Assembly (NCBI GenBank): GCA_963580455.1
Contig: OY756970.1
Coordinates: 7,936,001 to 8,000,000, forward strand
Direction: 5' to 3'
Length of the DNA: 64,000 nt
From: Euonymus europaeus
Taxonomy: Eukaryota; Streptophyta; Magnoliopsida; Celastrales; Celastraceae
How positions within the stretch are numbered: the first letter of the stretch is position 1; each line of letters opens with the position of its first letter. The notes under the pieces are model-generated. The model saw nothing but the letters and a program-made list of their open reading frames with translations. It made no database searches and was not told the DNA's origin. Positions 41,276 to 54,494 of the stretch are shown here, piece after piece. Made by a program: the position numbers and the translations under genes.

Positions 41276-44200
41276 CAAATTTTACGAGTATAAGCTTCCT
41301 AGATTATTTCGATGCCAAAACCCCAACTTTCTATGACAAATGGACAAAACCGTTAAAAGATCCTCCATAGAGATAGTTGAGGAACTTCAAATCATCAAAG
41401 TTGCTCGGTGTACACTTTTTATTGTTCTTCTATGTCAAATTTTACGAGTATAAGCTTCCTAGATTATTTTGATGCGAAAACACCAACTTTATAAGACAAA
41501 TGGACAAAAACGTTAAAAGATCCTCCATAGAGATAGTTGAGGAACTTCGAATCATCAAAGTTGCTCGGTGTACAGTTTTTATTGTTCTTCTATGTCAAAT
41601 TTTACGAGTATAAGCTTCCTAGATTATTTCGATGCCAAAACCCCAACATTCGATGAGAAATGGACAAAACCGTTTAAAGCTCCTCTATAGAGTGAGTTGA
41701 GCTACTTCGGACTATCAAAATTGCTCGGTGTACACTTTTTATCGTTCTTCTATGAAAAATTTTACGAGTATAAGCTTCCTAGATTGTTTCGATGCCAAAA
41801 CCCCAACTTTCTATGACAAATGGACAAAACCGTTTAAAGATCCTCCGTAGAGTGAGTTGAGCAACTTCGGACTATCAAAGTTGCTCGGTGTACACTTTTT
41901 ATTGTTCTTCTATGTCAAATTTTACGAGTATAAGCTTCCTAGATTATTTCGATGCCAAAACCCCAACTTTCTATGACAAATGGACAAAACCGTTTAAAGC
42001 TCCTCCATAGAGTGAGTTGAGCAACTTCGGACTATCAAAGTTGCTCGATGTACACTTTTTATTGTTCTTCTATGTCAAATTTTACGAGTATATGCTTCCT
42101 AGATTATTTCGATGGCACAATCCCAACTTTCTATGAAAAATGGACAAAACCGTTAAAAGCTCCTCCATAGAGTTAGTTGAGCAACTACGGACTATCAAAG
42201 TTGCTCGGTGTACAGTTTTTATTGTTCTTCTATGTCAAAATTTACGAGTAGAAGCTTCCTAGATTATTTCGATGGCACAATCCCAACTTTCTATGAAAAA
42301 TGGGCCAAATCGTTTAAAGCTCCTCCATAGAGTGAGTTGAGCAACTTCGGACTATCAAAGTTGCTCGTTGTACACTTTTTATTGTTCTTCTATATCAAAT
42401 TTTACGAGTATAAGCTTTCTAGATTATTTCGATGCCAAAACCCCAACTTTGTATGACAAATGGAGAAAACCGTTAAAAGATCCTCCATAGAGATTGTTGA
42501 GGAACTTCGAATCATCAAAGTTACTCGGTGTACACTTTTTATTGTTCTTCTATGTCAAATTTTACGAGTATAAGCTTCCTAGATTATTTCGATGCCAAAA
42601 CCCCAACATTCGATGACAAATGGACAAAACCGTTTAAAGCTCCTCTATAGAGTGAGTTGAGCAACTTCGGACTATCAAAATTGCTCGGTGTACACTTTTT
42701 ATCGTTCTTCTATGTCAAATTTTACGAGTATAAGCTTCCTAGATTGTTTTGATGCCAAAACCCCAACCTTCTATGACAAATGGACAAAACCGTTTAAAGC
42801 TCCTCGCTAGAGTGAGTTGAGCAACTTCGGACTATCAAAGTTGCTCGGTGTACACTTTTTATCATTCTTCTATGTCAAATTTTACGAGTATAAGCTTCAT
42901 AGATTGTTTCGATGCCAAAACCCCAACTTTCTTTGTAAATGGACAAAACCGTTTAAAGCTTCTCCGTAGAGTGAGTTGAGCAACTACGGACTATCAAAGT
43001 TGCTCGGTGTACAGTTTTTATTGTTCTTCTATGTCAAATTTTACGAGTACAAGCTTCCTAGATTATTTCGATGGCACAATCCCAACTTTCTATGAAAAAT
43101 GGACAAAATCGTCTAAAGCTCCTCCATAGAGTTACTTGAGCAACTTCGGAGTATCAAAGTTGCTCGTTGTACACTTTTTATTGTTCTTCTATACCAAATT
43201 TTACGAGTATAAGCTTCCTAGATTATTTCGATGCCAAAACCCCAACTTTCTATGACAAATGGACAAAATCGTTAAAAGATCCTCCATAGAGATAGTTGAG
43301 GAACTTCAAATCATCAAAGTTGCTCGGTGTACAATTTTTATTGTTCTTCTATGTCAAATTTTACGAGTATAAGCTTCCTAGATTATTTTGATGCGAAAAC
43401 ACCAACTTTATAAGACAAATGGACAAAAACGTTAAAAGATCCTCCATAGAGATAGTTGAGGAACTTCGAATCATCAAAGTTGCTCGGTGTACACTTTTTA
43501 TTGTTCTTCTATGTCAAATTTTACGAGTATAAGCTTCCTAGATTATTTCGATGCCAAAACCCCAACATTCGATGACAAATGGACAAAACCGTTTAAAGCT
43601 CCTCTATAGAGTGAGTTGAGCAACTTCGGACTATCAAAATTGCTCGGTGTACACTTTTTATCGTTCTTCTATGAAAAATTTTACGAGTATAAGCTTCCTA
43701 GATTGTTTCGATGCCAAAACCCCAACTTTCTATGACAAATGGACAAAACCGTTTAAAGATCCTCCGTAGAGTGAGTTGAGCAACTTCGGACTATCAAAGT
43801 TGCTCGGTGTACACTTTTTATTGTTCTTCTATGTCAAATTTTACGAGTATAAGCTTCCTAGATTATTTCGATGCCAAAACCCCAACTTTCTATGACAAAT
43901 GGACAAAACCGTTTAAAGCTCCTCCATAGAGTGAGTTGAGCAACTTCAGACTATCAAAGTTGCTCGATGTACACTTTTTATTGTTCTTCTATGTCAAATT
44001 TTACGAGTATATGCTTCCTAGATTATTTCGATGGCACAATCACAACTTTCTATGAAAAATGGACAAAACCGTTAAAAGCTCCTCCATAGAGTTTGTTGAG
44101 CAACTACGGACTATCAAAGTTGCTCGGTGTACAGTTTTTATTGTTCTTCTATGTCAAAATTTACGAGTAGAAGCTTCCTAGATTATTTCGATGGCACAAT

Positions 44201-46901
44201 CCCAACTTTCTATGAAAAATGGGCCAAATCGTTTAAAGCTCCTCCATAGAGTGAGTTGAGCAACTTCGGACTATCAAAGTTGCTTGTTGTACACTTTTTA
44301 TTGTTCTTCTATATCAAATTTTACGAGTATAAGCTTTCTAGATTATTTCGATGCCAAAACCCCAACTTTCTATGACAAATGGAGAAAACCGTTAAAAGAT
44401 CCTCCATAGAGATAGTTGAGGAACTTCGAATCATCAAAGTTACTCGGTGTACACTTTTTATTGTTCTTCTATGTCAAATTTTACGAGTATAAGCTTCCCT
44501 GATTATTTCGATGCGAAAACACCAACTTTATAAGACAAATGGACAAAAACGTTAAAAGATCCTCCATAGAGATAGTTGAGGAACTTCGAATCATCAAAGT
44601 TGCTCGGTGTACACTTTTTATTGTTCTTCTATGTCAAATTTTACGAGTATAAGCTTCCTAGATTATTTCGATGCCAAAACCCCAACATTCGATGACAAAT
44701 GGACAAAACCGTTTAAAGCTCCTCTATAGAGTGAGTTGAGCAACTTCGGACTATCAAAATTGCTCGGTGTACACTTTTTATCGTTCTTCTATGAAAAATT
44801 TTACGAGTATAAGCTTCCTAGATAGTTTCGATGCCAAAACCCCAACTTTCTATGACAAATGCACAAAACCGTTTAAAGATCCTCCGTAGAGTGAGTTGAG
44901 CAACTTCGGACTATCAAAGTTGCTCGGTGTACACTTTTTATTGTTCTTCTATGTCAAATTTTACGAGTATAAGCTTCCTAGATTATTTCGATGCCAAAAC
45001 ACCAACTTTCTATGACAAATGGACAAAACCGTTTAAAGCTCCTCCATAGAGTGAGTTGAGCAACTTCGGACTATCAAAGTTGCTCGATGTACACTTTTTA
45101 TTGTTCTTCTATGTCAAATTTTACGAGTATATGCTTCCTAGATTATTTCGATGGCACAATCCCACTTTCTATGAAAAATGGACAAAACCGTTAAAAGCTC
45201 CTCCATAGAGTTAGTTGAGCAACTACGGACTATCAAAGTTGCTCGGTGTACAGTTTTTATTGTTCTTCTATGTCAAAATTTACGAGTAGAAGCTTCCTAG
45301 ATTATTTCGATGGCACAATCCCAACTTTCTATGAAAAATGGGCCAAATCGTTTAAAGCTCCTCCATAGAGTGAGTTGAGCAACTTCGGACTATCAAAGTT
45401 GCTCGTTGTACACTTTTTATTGTTCTTCTATATCAAATTTTACGAGTATAAGCTTTCTAGATTATTTCGATGCCAAAACCCCAACTTTCTATGACAAATG
45501 GAGAAAACCGTTAAAAGATCCTCCATAGAGATAGTTGAGGAACTTCGAATCATCAAAGTTACTCGGTGTACACTTTTTATTGTTCTTCTATGTCAAATTT
45601 TACGAGTATAAGCTTCCTTGATTATTTCGATGCGAAAACACCAACTTTATAAGACAAATGGACAAAAACGTTAAAAGATCCTCCATAGAGATAGTTGAGG
45701 AACTTCGAATCATCAAAGTTGCTCGGTGTACACTTTTTATTGTTCTTCTATGTCAAATTTTACGAGTATAAGCTTCCTAGATTATTTCGATGCCAAAACC
45801 CCAACATTCGATGACAAATGGACAAAACCGTTTAAAGCTCCTCTATAGAGTGAGTTGAGCAACTTCGGACTATCAAAATTGCTCGGTGTACACTTTTTAT
45901 CGTTCTTCTATGTCAAATTTTACGAGTATAAGCTTCCTAGATTGTTTCGATGCCAAAACCCCAACCTTCTATGACAAATGGACAAAACCGTTTAAAGCTC
46001 CTCGCTAGAGTGAGTTGAGCAACTTCGGACTATCAAAGTTGCTCGGTGTACACTTTTTATCGTTCTTCTATGTCAAAATTTACGAGTATAAGCTTCATAG
46101 ATTGTTTCGATGCCAAAACCCCAACTTTCTATGCAAATGGACAAAACCGTTTAAAGCTCCTCCGTAGAGTGAGTTGAGCAACTACGGACTATCAAAGTTG
46201 CTCGGTGTACAGTTTTTATTGTTCTTCTATGTCAAATTTTACGAGTATAAGCTTCCTAGATTATTTCGATGGCACAATCCCAACTTTCTATGAAAAATGG
46301 ACAAAATCGTCTAAAGCTCCTCCATAGAGTTACTTGAGCAACTTCGGAGTATCAAAGTTGCTCGTTGTACACTTTTTATTGTTCTTCTATACCAAATTTT
46401 ACGAGTATAAGCTTCCTAGATTATTTCGATGCCAAAACCCCAACTTTCTATGACAAATGGACAAAACCGTTAAAAGATCCTCCATAGAGATAGTTGAGGA
46501 ACTTCGAATCATCAAAGTTACTCGGTGTACACTTTTTATTGTTCTTCTATGTCAAATTTTACGAGTATAAGCTTCCTTGATTATTTCGATGCGAAAACAC
46601 CAACTTTATAAGACAAATGGACAAAAACGTTAAAAGATCCTCCATAGAGATAGTTGAGGAACTTCGAATCATCAAAGTTGCTCGGTGTACACTTTTTATT
46701 GTTCTTCTATGTCAAATTTTACGAGTATAAGCTTCCTAGATTATTTCGATGCCAAAACCCCAACATTCGATGACAAATGGACAAAACCGTTTAAAGCTCC
46801 TCTATAGAGTGAGTTGAGCAACTTCGGACTATCAAAATTGCTCGGTGTACACTTTTTATCGTTCTTCTATGAAAAATTTTACGAGTATAAGCTTCCTAGA
46901 T
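41276..46901. repeat. 5.6-kb segmental duplication, copy 2
   Basis: Partner of 34560-40185 at about 99.9% identity. It starts with the shared c at 41276 (mismatch one base before) and ends before t at 46902 against a at 40186. Differing bases in this copy are 42961 t, 43269 t, 44862 c, 46078 a and 46769 g. Confidence 0.9.
44221..45339. repeat. 7-mer HOR derivative, second copy
   Basis: Same order and same one-base deletion as the unit at 37505. It lies within the 6716-bp-offset duplication and so is a copy of it, not an independent event. Confidence 0.85.
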
Positions 46902-47724
46902 TGTTTCGATGCCAAAACCCCAACTTTCTATGACAAATGAACAAAACCGTTTAAAGATCCTCTGTAGAGTGAGTTGAGCAACTTCGGACTATCAAAGTTG
47001 CTCGGTGTACACTTTTTATTGTTCTTCTATGTCAAATTTTACGAGTATAAGCTTCCTAGATTATTTCGATGCCAAAACCCCAACTTTCTATGACAAATGG
47101 ACAAAACCGTTTAAAGCTCCTCCATAGAGTGAGTTGAGCAACTTCGGACTATCAAAGTTTGCCGATGTACACTTTTTATTGTTCTTCTATGTCAAATTTT
47201 ACGAGTATATGCTTCCTAGATTATTTCGATGGCACAATCACAACTTTCTATGAAAAATGGACAAAACCGTTAAAAGCTCCTCCATAGAGTTTGTTGAGCA
47301 ACTACGGACTATCAAAGTTGCTCGGTGTACACTTTTTATTGTTCTTCTATGTCAAATTTTACGAGTATAAGCTTCCTAGATTATTTCGATGCCAAAACCC
47401 CAACATTCGTTGACAAATGGACAAAACCGTTTAAAGCTCCTCTATAGAGTGAGTTGAGCAACTTCGGACTATCAAAATTGCTCGGTGTACACTTTTTATC
47501 GTTCTTCTATGAAAAATTTTACGAGTATAAGCTTCCTAGATTGTTTCGATGCCAAAACCCCAACTTTCTATGACAAATGGACAAAACCGTTTAAAGATCC
47601 TCTGTAGAGTGAGTTGAGCAACTTCGGACTATCAAAGTTGCTCGGTGTACACTTTTTATTGTTCTTCTATGTCAAATTTTACGAGTATAAGCTTCCTAGA
47701 TTATTTCGATGCCAAAACCCCAAC
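46588..47724. repeat. 3998-bp-offset duplication, copy 1
   Basis: Recurs at 50586-51722. Shared rare variants are 'aaatgaacaaaacc' (46938 and 50936), 'gatcctctgtag', 'atcaaagtttgccgatg' (about 47156 and 51154) and 'cattcgttgac' (about 47405). Confidence 0.85.
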
Positions 47725-48385
47725 ATTCGATGACAAATGGACAAAACCGTTTAAAGCTCCTCTATATAGTGAGTTGAGCAACTTCGGACTATCAAAATTG
47801 CTCGGTGTACACTTTTTATCGTTCTTCTATGTCAAATTTTACGAGTATAAGCTTCCTAGATTGTTTCGATGCCAAAACCCCAACCTTCTATGACAAATGG
47901 ACAAAACCGTTTAAAGCTCCTCGCTAGAGTGAGTTGAGCAACTTCGGACTATCAAAGTTGCTCGGTGTACACTTTTTATCGTTCTTCTATGTCAAATTTT
48001 ACGAGTATAAGCTTCATAGATTGTTTCGATGCCAAAACCCCAACTTTCTATGCAAATGGACAAAACCGTTTAAAGCTCCTCCGTAGAGTGAGTTGAGCAA
48101 CTACGGACTATCAAAGTTGCTCGGTGTACAGTTTTTATTGTTCTTCTATGTCAAATTTTACGAGTACAAGCTTCCTAGATTATTTCGATGGCACAATCCC
48201 AACTTTCTATGAAAAATGGACAAAATCGTCTAAAGCTCCTCCATAGAGTTACTTGAGCAACTTCGGAGTATCAAAGTTGCTCGTTGTACACTTTTTATTG
48301 TTCTTCTATACCAAATTTTACGAGTATAAGCTTCCTAGATTATTTCGATGCCAAAACCCCAACTTTCTATGACAAATGGACAAAA

Positions 48386-49900
48386 CCGTTAAAAGATCCT
48401 CCATAGAGATAGTTGAGGAACTTCAAATCATCAAAGTTGCTCGGTGTACAATTTTTATTGTTCTTCTATGTCAAATTTTACGAGTATAAGCTTCCTAGAT
48501 TATTTTGATGCGAAAACACCAACTTTATAAGACAAATGGACAAAAACGTTAAAAGATCCTCCATAGAGATAGTTGAGGAACTTCGAATCATCAAAGTTGC
48601 TCGGTGTACACTTTTTATTGTTCTTCTATGTCAAATTTTACGAGTATAAGCTTCCCAGATTATTTCGATGCCAAAACCCCAACATTCGATGACAAATGGA
48701 CAAAACCGTTTAAAGCTCCTCTATAGAGTGAGTTGAGCAACTTCGGACTATCAAAATTGCTCGGTGTACACTTTTTATCGTTCTTCTATGAAAAATTTTA
48801 CGAGTATAAGCTTCCTAGATTGTTTCGATGCCAAAACCCCAACTTTCTAAGACAAATGGACAAAACCGTTTAAAGATCCTCCGTAGAGTGAGTTGAGCAA
48901 CTTCGGACTATCAAAGTTGCTCGGTGTACACTTTTTATTGTTCTTCTATGTCAAATTTTACGAGTATAAGCTTCCTAGATTATTTCGATGCCAAAACCCC
49001 AACTTTCTATGACAAATGGACAAAACCGTTTAAAGCTCCTCCATAGAGTGAGTTGAGCAACTTCAGACTATCAAAGTTGCTCGATGTACACTTTTTATTG
49101 TTCTTCTATGTCAAATTTTACGAGTATATGCTTCCTAGATTATTTCGATGGCACAATCACAACTTTCTATGAAAAATGGACAAAACCGTTAAAAGCTCCT
49201 CCATAGAGTTTGTTGAGCAACTACGGACTATCAAAGTTGCTCGGTGTACAGTTTTTATTGTTCTTCTATGTCAAAATTTACGAGTAGAAGCTTCCTAGAT
49301 TATTTCGATGGCACAATCCCAACTTTCTATGAAAAATGGGCCAAATCGTTTAAAGCTCCTCCATAGAGTGAGTTGAGCAACTTCGGACTATCAAAGTTGC
49401 TTGTTGTACACTTTTTATTGTTCTTCTATATCAAATTTTACGAGTATAAGCTTTCTAGATTATTTCGATGCCAAAACCCCAACTTTCTATGACAAATGGA
49501 GAAAACCGTTAAAAGATCCTCCATAGAGATAGTTGAGGAACTTCGAATCATCAAAGTTACTCGGTGTACACTTTTTATTGTTCTTCTATGTCAAATTTTA
49601 CGAGTATAAGCTTCCCTGATTATTTCGATGCGAAAACACCAACTTTATAAGACAAATGGACAAAAACGTTAAAAGATCCTCCATAGAGATAGTTGAGGAA
49701 CTTCGAATCATCAAAGTTGCTCGGTGTACACTTTTTATTGTTCTTCTATGTCAAATTTTACGAGTATAAGCTTCCTAGATTATTTCGATGCCAAAACCCC
49801 AACATTCGATGACAAATGGACAAAACCGTTTAAAGCTCCTCTATAGAGTGAGTTGAGCAACTTCGGACTATCAAAATTGCTCGGTGTACACTTTTTATCG
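48386..49900. repeat. Third copy of the 'acaattttt' haplotype block
   Basis: Matches 43269-44790 (offset about 5117 bp) and 36553-38070. Markers are 'gtgtacaattttt' (48448), 'cttcagactatc', 'aatcacaact', 'gagtttgttgag', 'ttgcttgttgtac' and 'ttccctgatt'. Private changes are 'cttcccagatt' near 48650 and 'ctaagacaaatgg' near 48848. Alignment ends at 'tatgtcacatttt' (about 49908). Confidence 0.8.
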
Positions 49901-50585
49901 TTCTTCTATGTCACATTTTACGAGTATAAGCTTCCTAGATTGTTTCGATGCCAAAACCCCAACCTTCTATGACAAATGGACAAAACCGTTTAAAGCTCCT
50001 CGCTAGAGTGAGTTGAGCAACTTCGGACTATCAAAGTTGCTCGGTGTACACTTTTTATCGTTCTTCTATGTCAAATTTTACGAGTATAAGCCTCATAGAT
50101 TGTTTCGATGCCAAAACCCCAACTTTCTATGCAAATGGACAAAACCGTTTAAAGCTCCTCCGTAGAGTGAGTTGAGCAACTACGGACTATCAAAGTTGCT
50201 CGGTGTACAGTTTTTATTGTTCTTCTATGTCAAATTTTACGAGTACAAGCTTCCTAGATTATTTCGATGGCACAATCCCAACTTTCTAAGAAAAATGGAC
50301 AAAATCGTCTAAAGCTCCTCCATAGAGTTACTTGAGCAACTTCGGAGTATCAAAGTTGCTCGTTGTACACTTTTTATTGTTCTTCTATACCAAATTTTAC
50401 GAGTATAAGCTTCCTAGATTATTTCGATGCCAAAACCCCAACTTTCTATGACAAATGGACAAAACCGTTAAAAGATCCTCCATAGAGATAGTTGAGGAAC
50501 TTCAAATCATCAAAGTTGCTCGGTGTACAATTTTTATTGTTCTTCTATGTCAAATTTTACGAGTATAAGCTTCCTAGATTATTTT

Positions 50586-51722
50586 GATGCGAAAACACCA
50601 ACTTTATAAGACAAATGGACAAAAACGTTAAAAGATCCTCCATAGAGATAGTTGAGGAACTTCGAATCATCAAAGTTGCTCGGTGTACACTTTTTATTGT
50701 TCTTCTATGTCAAATTTTACGAGTATAAGCTTCCTAGATTATTTCGATGCCAAAACCCCAACATTCGATGACAAATGGACAAAACCGTTTAAAGCTCCTC
50801 TATAGAGTGAGTTGAGCAACTTCGGACTATCAAAATTGCTCGGTGTACACTTTTTATCGTTCTTCTATGAAAAATTTTACGAGTATAAGCTTCCTAGATT
50901 GTTTCGATGCCAAAACCCCAACTTTCTATGACAAATGAACAAAACCGTTTAAAGATCCTCTGTAGAGTGAGTTGAGCAACTTCGGACTATCAAAGTTGCT
51001 CGGTGTACACTTTTTATTGTTCTTCTATGTCAAATTTTACGAGTATAAGCTTCCTAGATTATTTCGATGCCAAAACCCCAACTTTCTATGACAAATGGAC
51101 AAAACCGTTTAAAGCTCCTCCATAGAGTGAGTTGAGCAACTTCGGACTATCAAAGTTTGCCGATGTACACTTTTTATTGTTCTTCTATGTCAAATTTTAC
51201 GAGTATATGCTTCCTAGATTATTTCGATGGCACAATCACAACTTTCTATGAAAAATGGACAAAACCGTTAAAAGCTCCTCCATAGAGTTTGTTGAGCAAC
51301 TACGGACTATCAAAGTTGCTCGGTGTACACTTTTTATTGTTCTTCTATGTCAAATTTTACGAGTATAAGCTTCCTAGATTATTTCGATGCCAAAACCCCA
51401 ACATTCGTTGACAAATGGACAAAACCGTTTAAAGCTCCTCTATAGAGTGAGTTGAGCAACTTCGGACTATCAAAATTGCTCGGTGTACACTTTTTATCGT
51501 TCTTCTATGAAAAATTTTACGAGTATAAGCTTCCTAGATTGTTTCGATGCCAAAACCCCAACTTTCTATGACAAATGGACAAAACCGTTTAAAGATCCTC
51601 TGTAGAGTGAGTTGAGCAACTTCGGACTATCAAAGTTGCTCGGTGTACACTTTTTATTGTTCTTCTATGTCAAATTTTACGAGTATAAGCTTCCTAGATT
51701 ATTTCGATGCCAAAACCCCAAC
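50586..51722. repeat. 3998-bp-offset duplication, copy 2
   Basis: Partner of 46588-47724. Part of it is repeated again 640 bp to the right, so the 'tttgccgatg' variant occurs three times in the window (about 47156, 51154, 51794). Confidence 0.85.
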
Positions 51723-51941
51723 TTTCTATGACAAATGGACAAAACCGTTTAAAGCTCCTCCATAGAGTGAGTTGAGCAACTTCGGACTATCAAAGTTTGC
51801 CGATGTACACTTTTTATTGTTCTTCTATGTCAAATTTTACGAGTATATGCTTCCTAGATTATTTCGATGGCACAATCACAACTTTCTATGAAAAATGGAC
51901 AAAACCGTTAAAAGCTCCTCCATAGAGTTTGTTGAGCAACT
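50939..51941. repeat. 640-bp (4-monomer) tandem duplication
   Basis: The 363 bp at 50939-51301 recur at 51579-51941, exactly 640 bp away, including 'tctgtagag', 'tttgccgatg', 'aatcacaact' and 'gagtttgttgag'. The copies diverge after 'ttgttgagcaac' ('tacgg' against 'ttcgg'). Confidence 0.82.
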
Positions 51942-52041
51942 TCGGACTATCAAAATTGCTCGGTGTACACTTTTTATCGTTCTTCTATGAAAAAGCTTCC
52001 AAGATTGTTTCGATGCCAAAACCCCAACTTTCTATGACAAA
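51896..52041. repeat. 146-bp monomer with 14-bp deletion, first copy
   Basis: An M12-like monomer in which 'tatgaaaaa' joins directly to 'gcttcc'; 'ttttacgagtataa' (14 bp) is lost, at 51994/51995. This copy also has 'cttccaagattg'. Confidence 0.88.
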
Positions 52042-53069
52042 TGGACAAAACCGTTTAAAGATCCTCCGTAGAGTGAGTTGAGCAACTTCGGACTATCAAA
52101 GTTGCTCGGTGTACACTTTTTATTGTTCTTCTATGTCAAATTTTACGAGTATAAGCTTTCTAGATTATTTCGATGCCAAAACCCCAACTTTCTATGACAA
52201 ATGGACAAAACCGTTTAAAGCTCCTCCATAGAGTGAGTTGAGCAACTTCGGACTATCAAAGTTGCTCGGTGTACACTTTTTATTGTTCTTCTATGTCAAA
52301 TTTTACGAGTATAAGCTTCCTAGATTATTTCGATGCCAAAACCCCAACTTTCTATGACAAATGGACAAAACCGTTTAAAGCTCCTCCATAGAGTGAGTTG
52401 AGCAACTTCAGACTATCAAAGTTGCTCGATGTACACTTTTTATTGTTCTTCTATGTCAAATTTTACGAGTATATGCTTCCTAGATTATTTCGATGGCACA
52501 ATCACAACTTTCTATGAAAAATGGACAAAACCGTTAAAAGCTCCTCCATAGAGTTAGTTGAGCAACTACGGACTATCAAAGTTGCTCGGTGTACAGTTTT
52601 TATTGTTCTTCTATGTCAAAATTTACGAGTATAAGCTTCCTAGATTATTTCGATGGCACAATCCCAACTTTCTATGAAAAATGGGCCAAATCGTTTAAAG
52701 CTCCTCCATAGAGTGAGTTGAGCAACTTCGGACTATCAAAGTTGCTCGTTGTACACTTTTTATTGTTCTTCTATATCAAATTTTACGAGTATAAGCTTTC
52801 TAGATTATTTCGATGCCAAAACCCCAACTTTCTATAACAAATGGAGAAAACCGTTAAAAGATCCTCCATAGAGATAGTTGAGGAACTTCGAATCATCAAA
52901 GTTACTCGGTGTACACTTTTTATTGTTCTTCTATGTCAAATTTTACGAGTATAAGCTTCCTTGATTATTTCGATGCGAAAACACCAACTTTATAAGACAA
53001 ATGGACAAAAACGTTAAAAGATCCTCCATAGAGATAGTTGAGAAACTTCGAATCATCAAAGTTGCTCGG

Positions 53070-54494
53070 TGTACACTTTTTATTGTTCTTCTATGTCAAA
53101 TTTTACGAGTATAAGCTTCCTAGATTATTTCGATGCCAAAACCCCAACATTCGATGACAAATGGACAAAACCGTTTAAAGCTCCTCTATAGAGTGAGTTG
53201 AGCAACTTCGGACTATCGAAATTGCTCGGTGTACACTTTTTATCGTTCTTCTATGTCAAATTTTACGAGTATAAGCTTCCTAGATTGTTTCGATGCCAAA
53301 ACCCCAACCTTCTATGACAAATGGACAAAACCGTTTAAAGCTCCTCGCTAGAGTGAGTTGAGCAACTTCGGACTATCAAAGTTGCTCGGTGTACACTTTT
53401 TATCGTTCTTCTATGTCAAATTTTACGAGTATAAGCCTCATAGATTGTTTCGATGCCAAAACCCCAACTTTCTATGCAAATGGACAAAACCGTTTAAAGC
53501 TCCTCCGTAGAGTGAGTTGAGCAACTACGGACTATCAAAGTTGCTCGGTGTACAGTTTTTATTGTTCTTCTATGTCAAATTTTACGAGTACAAGCTTCCT
53601 AGATTATTTCGATGGCACAATCCCAACTTTCTATGAAAAATCGACAAAATCGTCTAAAGCTCCTCCATAGAGTTACTTGAGCAACTTCGGACTATCAAAG
53701 TTGCTCGTTGTACACTTTTTATTGTTCTTCTATACCAAATTTTACGAGTATAAGCTTCCTAGATTATTTCGATGCCAAAACCCCAACTTTCTATGACAAA
53801 TGGACAAAACCGTTAAAAGATCCTCCATAGAGATAGTTGAGGAACTTCAAATCATCAAAGTTGCTCGGTGTACACTTTTTATTGTTCTTCTATGTCAAAT
53901 TTTACGAGTATAAGCTTCCTAGATTATTTTGATGCGAAAACACCAACTTTATAAGACAAATGGACAAAAACGTTAAAAGATCCTCCATAGAGATAGTTGA
54001 GGAACTTCGAATCATCAAAGTTGCTCGGTGTACACTTTTTATTGTTCTTCTATGTCAAATTTTACGAGTATAAGCTTCCTAGATTATTTCGATGCCAAAA
54101 CCCCAACATTCGATGACAAATGGACAAAACCGTTTAAAGCTCCTCTATAGAGTGAGTTGAGCAACTTCGGACTATCAAAATTGCTCGGTGTACACTTTTT
54201 ATCGTTCTTCTATGAAAAAGCTTCCTAGATTGTTTCGATGCCAAAACCCCAACTTTCTATGACAAATGGACAAAACCGTTTAAAGATCCTCCGTAGAGTG
54301 AGTTGAGCAACTTCGGACTATCAAAGTTGCTCGGTGTACACTTTTTATTGTTCTTCTATGTCAAATTTTACGAGTATAAGCTTTCTAGATTATTTCGATG
54401 CCAAAACCCCAACTTTCTATGACAAATGGACAAAACCGTTTAAAGCTCCTCCATAGAGTGAGTTGAGCAACTTCGGACTATCAAAGTTGCTCGA
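53070..54494. repeat. 1425-bp 9-mer tandem duplication, copy 1
   Basis: Nine monomers (1440 less 15 bp: a 14-bp deletion and a 'tatgcaaatgg' one-base deletion). Shared rare variants are 'actatcgaaattg' (53217 and 54642), 'aaaaatcgacaaaatcg' (53641 and 55066) and the 146-bp monomer. Left limit: g at 53069 against a at 54494. Confidence 0.9.
54121..54266. repeat. 146-bp monomer with 14-bp deletion, second copy
   Basis: Same deletion, junction at 54219/54220. It lies in the 9-mer tandem duplication. Confidence 0.88.

Noticed and set aside
8780..47893. Remaining open frames of 60-98 codons in regions III-V
   Set aside because: Same explanation: 160 mod 3 is 1, so any frame is shifted at each monomer and ends within about 1.5-2 monomers. 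The hydrophobic look of the predicted peptides comes from the T-rich tract.
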